From Cercophora sp. LCS_1 (lineage: Eukaryota; Ascomycota; Sordariomycetes; Sordariales; Lasiosphaeriaceae), in the NCBI GenBank assembly GCA_036250225.1, contig JAPZLL010000007.1:992001-1056000 (forward strand): a stretch of 64,000 nucleotides of DNA, in the 5' to 3' direction. The position numbers and the translations under genes are program-made. This document shows positions 55,052 through 64,000 of the stretch, piece after piece; the stretch's first letter is position 1, and each line of letters begins with the position of its first letter. The notes under the pieces are model-generated. The model ran no database searches. It was not told the origin of the DNA and was given only the letters and a program-made list of their open reading frames with translations.

Positions 55052-56944
55052 CTATGGAGGGGTAGAGGTGTTGCTGACTGCCGCTTTGGCTTCTTTAATG
55101 GCTGTTCGCCAGTTTTTGATGCGCGTCATCTCTTCGGCGTTGGCAAAACCTTTGCTTTGGGCCCATTTGTCGTTGGTTTCTTCCACGCTGGGCTGGAGCT
55201 GGCGCTTCAGCATTGGGACATACTGCCCCATCAGACGACCGTTGTTGCCACCATCAAAGATCCTCTGGCTCGCCACGCCTCGCTTTGCTGGTTTGGAGGC
55301 GCTGGCCTCAATCGCCTTTGCGAGGTTGAATCTCGACGACATACAATCGAGGAGTCTATTCGCCAACAACTCGTCCATCTTCTTCTCACGCCAATGCCCC
55401 CAGAGTTGGCTGATGAGATTATCAGAGGCGGTCGGGTCGCTGATCCAATCCCAGTCTATCGCATCCTGCAGATTGGTATCGACTTCGGCTGTTGGGTCGT
55501 GGGCTTCCTCGTCTAATCGAATGGCCTCTCGAGAGTCCATGGCGGTGACTTCCTCTTCGAGCTGTGGAAAGATGCAATCCCACAGCACAAGCGGCACCTC
55601 ATCGGCCATGTTATAGTTGGGTTTCCTAGGGTTCTTGGTGATATCCAAGAGATCAGAAATGATAGACGGCGGTTCAAGCCCCTGAGCAACCAAGAAGAGC
55701 ACGGATACCATGCATCGGATCTGGTGCCAGAGGAAAGCAGACCCCCGAACATGGAAATAATAGACCTTGGGATGCACCCCATCAGCAGAGCCTGCCCCCT
55801 GCGGTCTAAACTGCTCGTGATTCAGATACGGCAGTGCAGTGCTGACATCTTTGACCTCGACGATATCCGACTCAAAGATGCGTCTCGCAAACGTCGTGAG
55901 CTGCTTCGTCGGGTCAATCTTGCAGAAATTCCGAAAGTCGTGCACGCCCTCAAACAGCTTCGCAGCCTCTCTCATCTTGTCAATGTCCAACCACCCATCC
56001 TTCATGGCGCCTTTGGTCACCGGCCCGCCCTCCAAACTCGTCGGCACGGGCGGAAACGCAGGCTGCGTAAAGAAATACCGATACTGTCTCTCCCTGCACG
56101 AGAACCGCGCCGAAAAATTTGGGGGAAGCGTCGGCGCCCACGCGAGCACCCTGATATCCGGCGGCAGCAACCGATTCAGCACCTTGCAATACTGGATCTC
56201 ATCCGCCACCGGATCCCACTCCGGCTTTCCCTCCTCAGGATCAACCACTGTCTCCTCGCCCATCTTGACATCCTCTCCATCCCCATCTTGTCTCGCCTCC
56301 TCCTCTTTCTTCTCTTTCGGAAGCGGCCGATTGCTCCTCAACCGAATCCCAATCACCTGCCCAAACGCACTAACCCCCTTGTCCGTCCGTCCACACTTGG
56401 AATACTCCCACGGCCCGTAATCCACCTCGTCCGGCTTCTCGGGAAATATCAAACAGCTCTTGACCAGCGCCTTCCACAGCTCCTCCTCGATACTCGGGAT
56501 CGTCCCGCACGGCTGGTACTCGAACCCGTTATAGTTTTTGCCCAGGTACGCCAGTTTCAACGCGACGTAACGAGTCGAGTACTTGGACGGATCGAGACCT
56601 TTACCACCCTTCTTCTTGGTGCCCTTGTCTGGTCGATTCTTTTTCTTGCCCTTTTTCCCTGCTGCACCTGCACTTGCACCGGCTCCTTCTGTCGGCTCTA
56701 GGATGGCATTTTCTGTTGTCTCTGGCACCGCGGGTCGTCGCTTGAGCGCATCCTCGAGTTCCTTGACGCGCTCGACGAGGGACTCCTTTGTCCAGCGGGT
56801 GTAGTCGACCATTTTCGGGGCTCGGGACGCAAGAGTTGGGCTGACTTGGCCGAAGCGGCGCTGGACACGCGGTGTGATTAGCTGTGTTGAGACACCAAAT
56901 TTCAAGACCACCGCGCTGGGGGATCTCGATTTCAGTGTGATCAT
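55052..56944 (-). CDS. pus3: tRNA pseudouridine(38/39) synthase Pus3/Deg1
   Basis: A single exon of 630 aa from the first ATG (56944), or 586 aa from a second in-frame ATG at 56812 (MVDYTRWTKESL). A Lys/Glu N-terminal coil (VERVKELEDALKRRP) and basic linker precede the TruA-type catalytic domain: YLGKNYNGFEYQP, then CGRTDKGVSAFGQVI with the catalytic Asp, LNRLLPPDIRVLAW, FSARFSCRERQYRYFF, and FHVRGSAFLWHQIRCMV. The enzyme makes pseudouridine at positions 38 and 39 of tRNA anticodon stems. Residues 1-44 of the long form lack acidic residues and are Arg/Lys/Ser-rich, as in a mitochondrial presequence. Yeast Deg1 acts on cytoplasmic and mitochondrial tRNAs, so two starts could give dual targeting. 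A 281-bp divergent promoter separates it from the GTPase gene. Confidence 0.93.
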   Translation of the reverse strand: MITLKSRSPSAVVLKFGVSTQLITPRVQRRFGQVSPTLASRAPKMVDYTRWTKESLVERVKELEDALKRRPAVPETTENAILEPTEGAGASAGAAGKKGKKKNRPDKGTKKKGGKGLDPSKYSTRYVALKLAYLGKNYNGFEYQPCGTIPSIEEELWKALVKSCLIFPEKPDEVDYGPWEYSKCGRTDKGVSAFGQVIGIRLRSNRPLPKEKKEEEARQDGDGEDVKMGEETVVDPEEGKPEWDPVADEIQYCKVLNRLLPPDIRVLAWAPTLPPNFSARFSCRERQYRYFFTQPAFPPVPTSLEGGPVTKGAMKDGWLDIDKMREAAKLFEGVHDFRNFCKIDPTKQLTTFARRIFESDIVEVKDVSTALPYLNHEQFRPQGAGSADGVHPKVYYFHVRGSAFLWHQIRCMVSVLFLVAQGLEPPSIISDLLDITKNPRKPNYNMADEVPLVLWDCIFPQLEEEVTAMDSREAIRLDEEAHDPTAEVDTNLQDAIDWDWISDPTASDNLISQLWGHWREKKMDELLANRLLDCMSSRFNLAKAIEASASKPAKRGVASQRIFDGGNNGRLMGQYVPMLKRQLQPSVEETNDKWAQSKGFANAEEMTRIKNWRTAIKEAKAAVSNTSTPP

Positions 56945-57225
56945 TTAGAGTGGTGGTGAACTCTGTGGCCCCCCTCACATGGCGCTGGGCCGTAGGTACC
57001 CACGCGATACACGGTGGGACGGGAGCGGTTGCAGAAAAAATTGTGGAGACGCAGTGATGTCGCCGGCGTTATCGCTTATCGATAAAGAGGCGCTGAACCG
57101 GTGCCCCTGTTGGACGCCACCAGCGAGCTAGCTCCTGCGGCATTATTACCAGCCTCGAGCTAGGAGACCGCTGGTTGTCGCCGTTGATGTGAGAAACATG
57201 CTTCTCTTGTCACCAGAAATTCAAG
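56945..57225. promoter_or_regulatory. Compact divergent promoter of pus3 and the Rho-like GTPase, with TTATCGATAA palindrome
   Basis: 281 bp between outward-facing starts. A palindrome TTATCGATAA at 57076-57085 contains two overlapping GATA cores (TTATC and GATAA). Fungal GATA factors bind such motifs, but a functional role here is inference. Confidence 0.4.
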
Positions 57226-57901
57226 ATGGAGGAGCACAAGACCACGATTCTACTTCTGGGGGATGAGAAATGCGGCAAGACAACGTTCTTATCGTGAGTT
57301 ATCTGAGATCAAAGTTCACCCGAGCCAATCCTGACCGACTCTCAGGCGAATCAGTCAGGGACGGGACAATCTCAACGGAAGTGTCCCTATTACTCTTCTG
57401 AGGGATATGGACCAGCCCTTTGTCTTCGAGATTCGTTCCCGAAAAGGAGAGTATCGCTTTGAGTTCCACGACACATCGAGCCCCGGGTCGTGGAGACTGC
57501 TCGAGCCTGACCTCGTCATCATCTGCTATGATATAAGTCACAGACCTAGTCTTACCAACATCAAAGAGCTCGTATGTGCTATCTCTCTATACACCGAGCA
57601 TGTTCTAACCAGGGCTTAGTGGATCAAAGAGTTCCGCACAACCTTTGCGGATGGTGACACCGTCCCTATCCTCGTCCTTGGCCTTAAAAGGGACTTGCGA
57701 TCCGAGGATGATCCAAACGGAATCATCTATCCGCAAGAGGCGTACGGCTTGTCGCAGCATATTAGAGCAGATAAGTACATGGAGTGCTCAGCCGTGACTG
57801 GTGAGCTGCTCCCCGAGGTGTTCGAGGATATTTGCAGGACGGCAGTAGAAACAACCACGGCAAAAGGCGGTCAGAGCGAAGGGGGATGTACGATGATGTA
57901 A
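57226..57901 (+). CDS. Atypical Rho-like small GTPase with C-terminal CAAX box
   Basis: Exons 57226-57293, 57346-57571 and 57620-57901; introns of 52 and 48 nt (GTGAGT/CTCAG; GTATGT/GCTTAG); 191 aa. P-loop GDEKCGKT spans residues 12-19. The G3 region reads DTSSPGSW instead of DTAGQE, so the catalytic Gln of switch II is absent. G4 is LKRDL (usually NKxD or TKxD) and G5 is CSAVTG. A short insert (EDDPNGIIYPQEAYGLSQ) sits where Rho proteins have their insert helix and YPQEAY corresponds to the Rho motif. The C-terminus CTMM is a CAAX box, with final Met favouring farnesylation, so membrane association is expected. The altered switch II suggests slow hydrolysis, as in Rnd-type proteins. Its stop is 21 bp from that of rpc17. 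Confidence 0.85.
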
Positions 57902-57922
57902 TGTTGCTTGACATCATGGTGT

Positions 57923-58437
57923 TCAGTGACCGTTCTCGGTTGACTGGAGTACCTCTTGCTCGTCGATCGTGGGCTCGTTCTGACCCAAAACCTCGGCAAT
58001 CGCCCTGAGCAGTCTCTTCTGCTCATCCTCGCCGAACCTTCCCTCCAAATCCTCAACCATGGTTGACAGCACCGGGATGGAACATGGGCGAAGGTTGAAG
58101 ATCGTGAGAACCTCAGCCTTAGAAAGCTTACCATCAAGGTTCTCGTCACCGACCCGAGCGAAAAACTCTGCAAAGGAACCTTCATGGTAGGCGCCAGTCT
58201 TCTCTTGATTGGAGAACGGACCTGGCTTCCTTCGAAAATAGCTGATCATCTATCTGATGGTTAGCGAGTCTATACTACTGGTAGAAAGTTCCATGGAAAG
58301 CGGACCTCGTTCGACATGGTTGCTAGGTTACCGGGCACTCTTCGCCGCGCCTCCTTGTTTCGTTTCTTCTGGTCAACAAGGTGCTGGTACAGCTCATAGT
58401 TGGAGAGCAAGGCGTTCTGGGCCTCGATGATCTTCAT
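57923..58437 (-). CDS. rpc17: RNA polymerase III subunit Rpc17 (RPC9/CRCP)
   Basis: Exons 58437-58306 and 58249-57923, with a 56-nt intron having the rare donor GTCCGC and a normal branch GCTAAC/acceptor GATAG; 152 aa. The N-terminus MKIIEAQNALLSNYELYQHL, the junction NLATMSNE-MISYFRRKPG and the C-terminal LSKAEVLTIFNLRPCSIPVL match the Rpb4-like HRDC domain of RPC9. With Rpc25 it forms the Pol III stalk, which contacts TFIIIB during initiation at tRNA and 5S genes. Alignment across the junction keeps the family spacing, which supports the rare donor. It is tail-to-tail with the GTPase gene (21 bp between stops) and its promoter faces the PRPP synthetase gene. Confidence 0.9.
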
Positions 58438-59834
58438 GATGGCGGATTACAGGAATAGGTGGATGGCGATGGATAAAGCAGGGATGGACGAGGCTTGTGC
58501 CCACACCGGATTCCGGGTTCAGACGCCCGATCCGGAGCCGAAGTCGGACACGTTTGATGTCGGAAGGCGCTTGCAGGCAAACACGCGACTGGCTGGCTGG
58601 AAATGACGAGTCTGTTTTCCTGATTCAAAAAAGGTATCACCGGGCTCAGGTAGCGACCGGCTGCAGGTTTGCGGGAACGGTTGAGGAAATGCACAGCAAC
58701 GTCGTGATGTGGCAGCTCGATCCGGCTTTCTGCAGTGCCCAGAAAATGCTTTTCTACGGTGACTTGCCGCGTCTGTGTGGAGATGGAAAGCCAGGACTGG
58801 CGGCATCTGACGGCGCAGAGCGTGAAAATGACTGGAGCACGCCGCGGGGGGCGTCTGGCGCCTGCCCCTCCATGCGCTGCTGGGCAGCAGCCGTCGCAAT
58901 GGCTGCAAGCCGAAAGCCGTGCAACTGCCTTCGCTGCAGGCCGACGCCAATTGATCGTTCCTGTCCAATGGAAGAAAACGCGAACAAACCCCGCCCCACC
59001 ATTCGAGGCCAATGCAAGCGAAAAAAATATCGCACCTTGCCCACCGACAAAGCATCGGCAACAGGTACCCCGGTACCCTTGCGCTGATGGCGACGTCAAA
59101 GTGTGAGCGAGGCGAAAGCTCAACGTGGATACAACCCGCAAAAAGTTTTTTTTTCTGGGGTCGACGTTTTATTTTCCCTTTCCCATCCCTTCCTGTCTGC
59201 TGCCCCGCGGTGAGCAGTTGTTTCAACCATCTCCACACCGCGCTTCTGACGATACCCAGAAGCAAGATGATTCCCTTGTGACTCTAGCCTCCGTCATCCT
59301 CTTTCTCTCCCCTTTTCTACCCTTCATCCTCGCTACCGTCCCCGACTCCGATCCCCGCGTTGTGCCTAGGCAGCCCTTTCACTCGCCCGCCTCGGCATTC
59401 TTTGTGACCACCGACGCAAAATCCTGTCGACCTAGCCCCACGAGAAGATACCGGAAGACGGAACAGCGCCCCTCCCACCTTGAACCTTCGTCCGGCTAAT
59501 AGCCACACGACGCACCTGAGCCCTGCCATTGCACCATCACGCAGCACCGCACCGTTGGAGAATTGGCAGCAGAGCCTCATATATCGTGCGCCGCGCTCTC
59601 CCCTCAGCTCTGCCGAACGTCGGTTACCGCGCTTGCGGTCCTGCGCATAGGTCATCTGGGCCCTCTGGATCCTCAGGACTCGACCCGCCCTGCACCCCAA
59701 CTTTTTCTGCCGATTTAGCTTCCGTCCGCCTGCCACCACTGCTCGACACGGCGTGCTCGTCCTTCTCCTTCTCCCTTTTCGGCGATCCTCGGCTCTTGTG
59801 AGCAGCATCTCAGGAACCACCCCGAGCCGGCAGC
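58438..59834. promoter_or_regulatory. Divergent promoter region between rpc17 and the PRPP synthetase gene
   Basis: 1397 bp without a supported coding frame. A 124-aa frame at 59125-59499 (+) has a hydrophobic stretch but otherwise biased composition and lies in what should be the leader of the downstream gene; it was not called. The last 300 bases are C/T-rich, as in a core promoter. Confidence 0.4.
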
Positions 59835-61420
59835 ATGGTGCGCAACATTGTAGTTCTTGGTGGCAACTCGCATCCGAAGCTGGTCGAGAACATATGCTCG
59901 GTCCTCGGCATTCCAGCATGCAATCGCATTCTGACAAAGTTCCTCAGCGGTGAGAGCCGCTGCGAGATCAAGGACTCGGTGCGTGGCAAGGATGTCTACA
60001 TCATCCAGACGGGCTTCGGCGGCAATGGCGCCAAGCTCAACGATCACTTCATGGACCTGTGCATCATGATATCTGCATGCAAGACGGGATCCGCCCGCCG
60101 GGTCACAGCGGTCCTGCCCCTGTTCCCCTACTCGAGGCAGCCTGACGTTCCCTACAACAAGGCTGGCGCGCCGCTTTTCAACAAGGCTTCCTCCGAGAGT
60201 GGGAAAAAGGACTACACATTTGAGAGCGTCCCCGCCACGCCTGCTCCTGGCGTGCCCAAAAGCATCGGTCTCACCAATGGCAATGGTGCCGACATCACTC
60301 AGCGCCTGATGAAGACGGCCCTGACCAACGGGACGGGTCCGCTGTCTCCCACCGCCAATGGGAAAGTCAATGGCGACAGTTACTTTGCCGTGAATGGCGT
60401 CAACGGTACCAACGGCCACCACCATGCGGACATCGGGTCATCCCAGAACGGCGTTTTCACCAAGCACGACTACGAGAACCATTCTCTCGTCAGCGCCTTC
60501 CAGGCGAAGCCGGGCTACAAGCAGTGGGTTGCGCAGGCAGGAACCTTGGTAGCGAATCTCCTCACCTGCGCCGGTGCCGATCACGGTATGTGCCCGTCAC
60601 AACGGTCTCATCATGTTCCCAGCGCATTGGGGTTTTGACGTCCCCAATGAAAGCGCGCTTATTTTCGTGCAACACGCGAACGTTTTTGGGTTTCTGTGGC
60701 AAAAACTGACAATTGTCTAGTGATCACCATGGATCTGCACGACCCTCAAGGTATGTGGATTTCGTACTTTGTCGCACTGGAGGCACTGACATTGTAATCG
60801 CAGTCCAGGGATTCTTCGACGTTCCCGTCGATAACTTGTATGGACGGCCGCTGCTCAAGCGGTATATAATGCAGAACATTCCCAACTACAAGGAGGCTGT
60901 CATCATCAGTCCCGACGCAGGAGGTGCCAAGCGAGCCACGGCCATTGCTGATAGCATGGGCGTGGACTTTGCCCTGATCCACAAGGTAAATATCTCTGAG
61001 TCCTCCCCGCCGGGCCGCAACTCAACCAGGACACAGGAGCGACGCCCGACCAAGATCACGGACCGACAAAATGCGAGCATGATGCTTGTGGGCAACGTCA
61101 CCGATCGAGTGTGCATCTTGATCGATGACATCGTAGACACGGGCAACACCATCACCCGGGCCGCCAAGCTCCTCAAGAAGGAGGGCGCCAGCAAGATCTA
61201 TGCCCTCGTGACGCACGGCGTCTTCAGCGGAGATGCCATCAGCCGCATCAGCGCGTCGGCTCTGGACAAGGTGGTAGTGACCAACTCAGTTCCTCAGCAG
61301 GAACACAAGGCCCTCCTGGGCGGGAAGCTCGACGTACTGGACATCTCCCCTATCTTTGCCGAGGCTATTCGTCGTGTGCACCACGGCGAATCCATCAGCG
61401 TGCTCTTCAACTACGACTAA
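59835..61420 (+). CDS. Ribose-phosphate pyrophosphokinase (PRPP synthetase) with large internal insertion
   Basis: Exons 59835-60585, 60721-60750 (30 nt), 60804-60985 and 61037-61420; 448 aa. The enzyme makes PRPP from ribose 5-phosphate and ATP for purine, pyrimidine, His, Trp and NAD synthesis. The N-terminus VVLGGNSHPKLVENICSVLG is followed by GESRCEIKDSVRGKDVYIIQ and RRVTAVLPLFPYSRQPD. An insertion of about 125 residues (Asn/Gly-rich: TNGNGADITQRLMKTALTNG) splits the fold before GTLVANLLTCAGADHVITMD. The PRPP loop CILIDDIVDTGNTI and the C-terminal GVFSGDAISRI, ISPIFAEAIRRVHHGESISVL are intact. Yeast Prs1 and Prs5 also carry non-homologous insertions and work in hetero-oligomers, so this is probably that paralogue type. 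The 51-nt segment 60986-61036 has no stop and keeps frame, but family spacing suggests it is an intron. Confidence 0.92.
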
Positions 61421-63689
61421 CCTGCATACCATACCCCGGACCATGATGCATAACATCGATCAAGCACCAACGGCGTTTTTCTTTTGCTTCGGATTCTTAC
61501 TGGTGATCATGAAGAAAACACATCTGCATTGGCGGCCGCACTACATTCTCGATACCGGGCACGCGATGCATGGCCCACGAGACACTGTCCTTATTACCGG
61601 CGTTTGGGTGGGGGAAGAAAGTGTTTTTTCTTGGGCAACAACACACTCGGGGGTAGAATACCCTCTCGTCAACGAGTGACTTGGAAAGGGTGGACATTGT
61701 CGATTCCAGATGATCTCTGCTACACACAGCCTGTCTGTCTCTTGCGCGAAGACCAGGCCAGCCGAGAAACATCTTGAGCTGCGAAGGCGTGATCGGAACG
61801 CTCTTTTTTTTTTCTGGCTTTTCTGCTCTACTCGTACCTGCAAAGATGAAAACACACACAAAAAAGTCTCGGTCCTTGACAATTGCCTCTGTTTTATCGT
61901 GGTGCTTTTGTAAGGGGGGGTGAGATTTTTTTTCCTTGTTTCATTGGTTCGCTAGGTTTAGTGGTGTGCAGTCAAGTGTTGAGAGAGAGAGAGGGAGGGA
62001 GGTGAGGTTCCAGAACAAGAGACTTTGCAGCTTACGTATAGATTATACACTGCATGGAGAGAGAAAAAAAAAAAGGGGGGGGGGGGTTAGTGGTGCTGGT
62101 GCATTATATGCGTATAGATATTTGCATGTGTGTGTGCTATACTCGTAGAATTTTTATCTACCGGGATATGACACATGCGCCATGGTTCGGTGATTCGTGA
62201 GAATTCTGGCCGTGTGATTCATTGTCCTGTGTAGATGAGGGAGGCTGGATAGACAAAATAGAATGTTGGGCTCGCGCCCTGATCTTTTAATCATTATTAT
62301 CGTGCTGTGCATGTTGTGCAAGGCTGACTGAGAAAGGGGTGGTGTTTTGGTGATGGGAAGACGGTGAGTGGGAAGGGGTAGTTTGGTGATGAAAACATGA
62401 TGGGAAGGGAAAGAGAAACGGGGAATTAGAAGCCAAGATGAAAGAAAAGGGGGTTCATAGCTCTCTCGGATTGGACAATACGGAGAGAGAGAATCAAAGG
62501 GTCGCACGGCACATGTGTCTCCAATGCCATGCCTATCAAGGTACGCAGAATTGCCCTCCCGCCGCATCGATCGGAAACATCCACTAGATCTCGGGGAGAC
62601 ACTGCATGTCTTAGCCGGCTGGCTGGCCTATTGGGACTAGGGAGTGGATGGGTGACGGCGGCGTACGGCTGCGGCGGCATGTACCGAGACCGGGACTTCG
62701 CGTATGACACTGACTCTTGGTTGTGATGTTGTTTCATGTATTATTGGCGTGGCGATTTTGGTAACGATATAATGTCATTTTTTAATGTCTTGGGTGTCTT
62801 GGGCTGTATAGTTCAGCTGGGTCTTGTCGTTGTGGGATCTGAGATGGGCAACATCACATCAACATCGGAGATGGACACGGGATCTCGACGGTGTGGAGCC
62901 ATGACGACATGAGGTGTTGGGGCTAGGTAGCCGTGGGTTTCTGCTGTGCGGTAGTGAGTGGTTGGGGAAGTTTCAGACCGTTCACTCTAGATTGATTGAA
63001 TTGGGAGATCTGCAGTTGATAGGATTTTTTTTTTTTTTGCTCGTCATGTGAATGGGAACGTGGTGGTTGAGTTTTGGTTCTGGGGCGTGAGATGTATGCA
63101 ATGCGGGTTGGTGTTGGCGGTTGAGTTGGGACACAGCCAAGCAGTGCCCGTTGTAGGTGGCCGGGCTGGAGTGGACCGCCGACCTGACAGGTAGCTCAAT
63201 GGGGTTCCGGGTGCTGGTTTTTGGGCGGGAAAGGGAAAGAGCCACGAGGAAGAAGCATTAAGGTTCGCACTTTCATGTGGAATATGTTTCACAAGGTATC
63301 TTCTCTGAGAGAGAGAGAGACTTCCCCGGATAAACGAGTGCCGAACAGCATATTCAGAACGAGGGCGTGTGCAGAAAGCCCTGCAGATCACGAACCCGTT
63401 CGAATCTCAATCCTACTCTCTTCCATCCATCTACTGCTGCCAAACTCGCGCGCCTGCGATAGTAGCGTCACATCCCTTGCTTGCCGGGTTTACCGAGCGC
63501 TGCACTGCAAAAATACACTGTAATTTTTTTTCCCTCTTGGAGGACGTCCGGCGCCGGCCATCCGTCTATTGTCGACCGATCGTTTTCGCCGCCGCCCGCT
63601 ACCATCTTTCTTTTGCACTTGCACTACCCTTGCACACAGACACACCCACACGACCAGCTGAGCTGGGCTAGGCCAAGAAATTTCCCCCG

Positions 63690-63726
<37 letters not shown>

Positions 63727-63794
63727 GGACCTCGGACCTTGGACCTACCTGCATATAAGAGACCCGCCCACACCCCCAGTATCGTACCGCGAAA
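61421..63794. other. Intergenic region downstream of the PRPP synthetase gene
   Basis: No protein-like frame was recognised on either strand (longest 137 aa at 62154-62567 -, composition random). GA-rich and G-rich runs occur at 61981-61999 and 62077-62086. The end carries CT and CA microsatellites at 63689-63724, followed by a TATA-like ATATAAG at 63754-63760. Confidence 0.45.
63689..63724. repeat. (CT)n-(CA)n compound microsatellite
   Basis: About nine CT units running into about nine CA units, some 70-100 bases upstream of the ORF at 63795. Confidence 0.95.
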
Positions 63795-63971
63795 ATGTCA
63801 ATGGTCGTGGTGACAGAGGCGCTCTTCCAGCTCGTCATTTTCCTGGGTGTCATTGTCGGTCTGTCAGAGGTGACTACTATGCTGGAAGCCAGAGGCGAAG
63901 AGCCCGGATTTGTCTTGTTCATATTTTGTTTCTCCAGAGTCCTTGCACGATGGCAACAGGCCGTGGATTGA
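63795..63971 (+). CDS. Possible small hydrophobic protein or first exon at window edge
   Basis: A 58-codon frame, MSMVVVTEALFQLVIFLGVI then VGLSEVTTMLEARGEEPG, with two hydrophobic segments (residues 4-20 and 38-46). A TATA-like element and microsatellite-bearing leader precede it, and the start context is GAAAATGT. No family recognised. It could be the first exon of a gene continuing beyond the window, or a chance frame. Confidence 0.3.
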   Translation: MSMVVVTEALFQLVIFLGVIVGLSEVTTMLEARGEEPGFVLFIFCFSRVLARWQQAVD

Positions 63972-64000
63972 TGATTGCCGGGTCTGGCTACGAGTCCCCC

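Noticed and set aside
59125..59499. 124-aa frame with a hydrophobic segment before the PRPP synthetase gene
   Set aside because: Lies in the expected leader, has biased composition and no family resemblance; at most an upstream ORF.
1..64000. CRISPR arrays, prokaryotic operons, intact transposons or viral genes
   Set aside because: None seen. The tandem repeats are simple microsatellites without unique spacers, and no transposase or polymerase motif was recognised.

Overview
The window is nuclear DNA of a filamentous ascomycete (Pezizomycotina, probably Sordariomycetes). The signs are short introns of about 50-100 nt with CTAAC-like branch points, GC-rich coding exons, a lone dispersed 5S rRNA gene, intron-poor housekeeping genes, and proteins with clear fungal relatives. 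No bacterial operon, CRISPR array, intact transposon or viral gene was recognised.

Layout. 0.5-16.6 kb is gene-dense: an unnamed mitochondrial membrane protein, exosome subunit Rrp42 (-), a PARP-E2 ubiquitin-conjugating fusion (-), Golgi tether subunit Cog7 (+), a glycosyltransferase of the PLOD-like fold with a probable 1-nt frameshift (+), Tma46/DFRP1-type CCCH protein (-), the tiny OST subunit Ost4 (+), and mRNA export adaptor Yra1/REF (+) with an 823-nt intron. 17-22.3 kb holds a weakly supported small gene (-), the Hsp90 co-chaperone Sba1/p23 (-) and ESCRT-III Vps24 (+). 22.3-27.6 kb has no confident protein gene but carries a 5S rRNA gene and a tRNA-Gly(GCC), then C-rich, microsatellite-rich DNA. 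A small conserved protein (-) lies at 27.6-28.2 kb.

About 19 kb (28.2-47.2 kb) then has no recognisable protein gene on either strand. This is very long for a compact fungal genome, and it is flanked by two genes transcribed away from it. From 47.2 kb density returns: a 1703-aa WD40/helical/disordered protein (+), Gpi15/PIG-H (+), tRNA pseudouridine synthase Pus3/Deg1 (-), an atypical Rho-like GTPase (+), RNA polymerase III subunit Rpc17 (-) and a PRPP synthetase with a large insertion (+). The last 2.5 kb is intergenic, ending in a doubtful small ORF.

The genes do not form one pathway or a biosynthetic cluster. They are mostly housekeeping: RNA decay, modification and export; secretion, glycosylation and GPI-anchor synthesis; and nucleotide supply. 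The most notable items are the PARP-E2 fusion, the yra1 long intron (a likely autoregulation device), the frameshifted glycosyltransferase, the two-start Pus3 and the 19-kb gene desert. Splice sites were placed by eye from consensus signals and reading-frame continuity, and family names come from remembered motifs, not searches.
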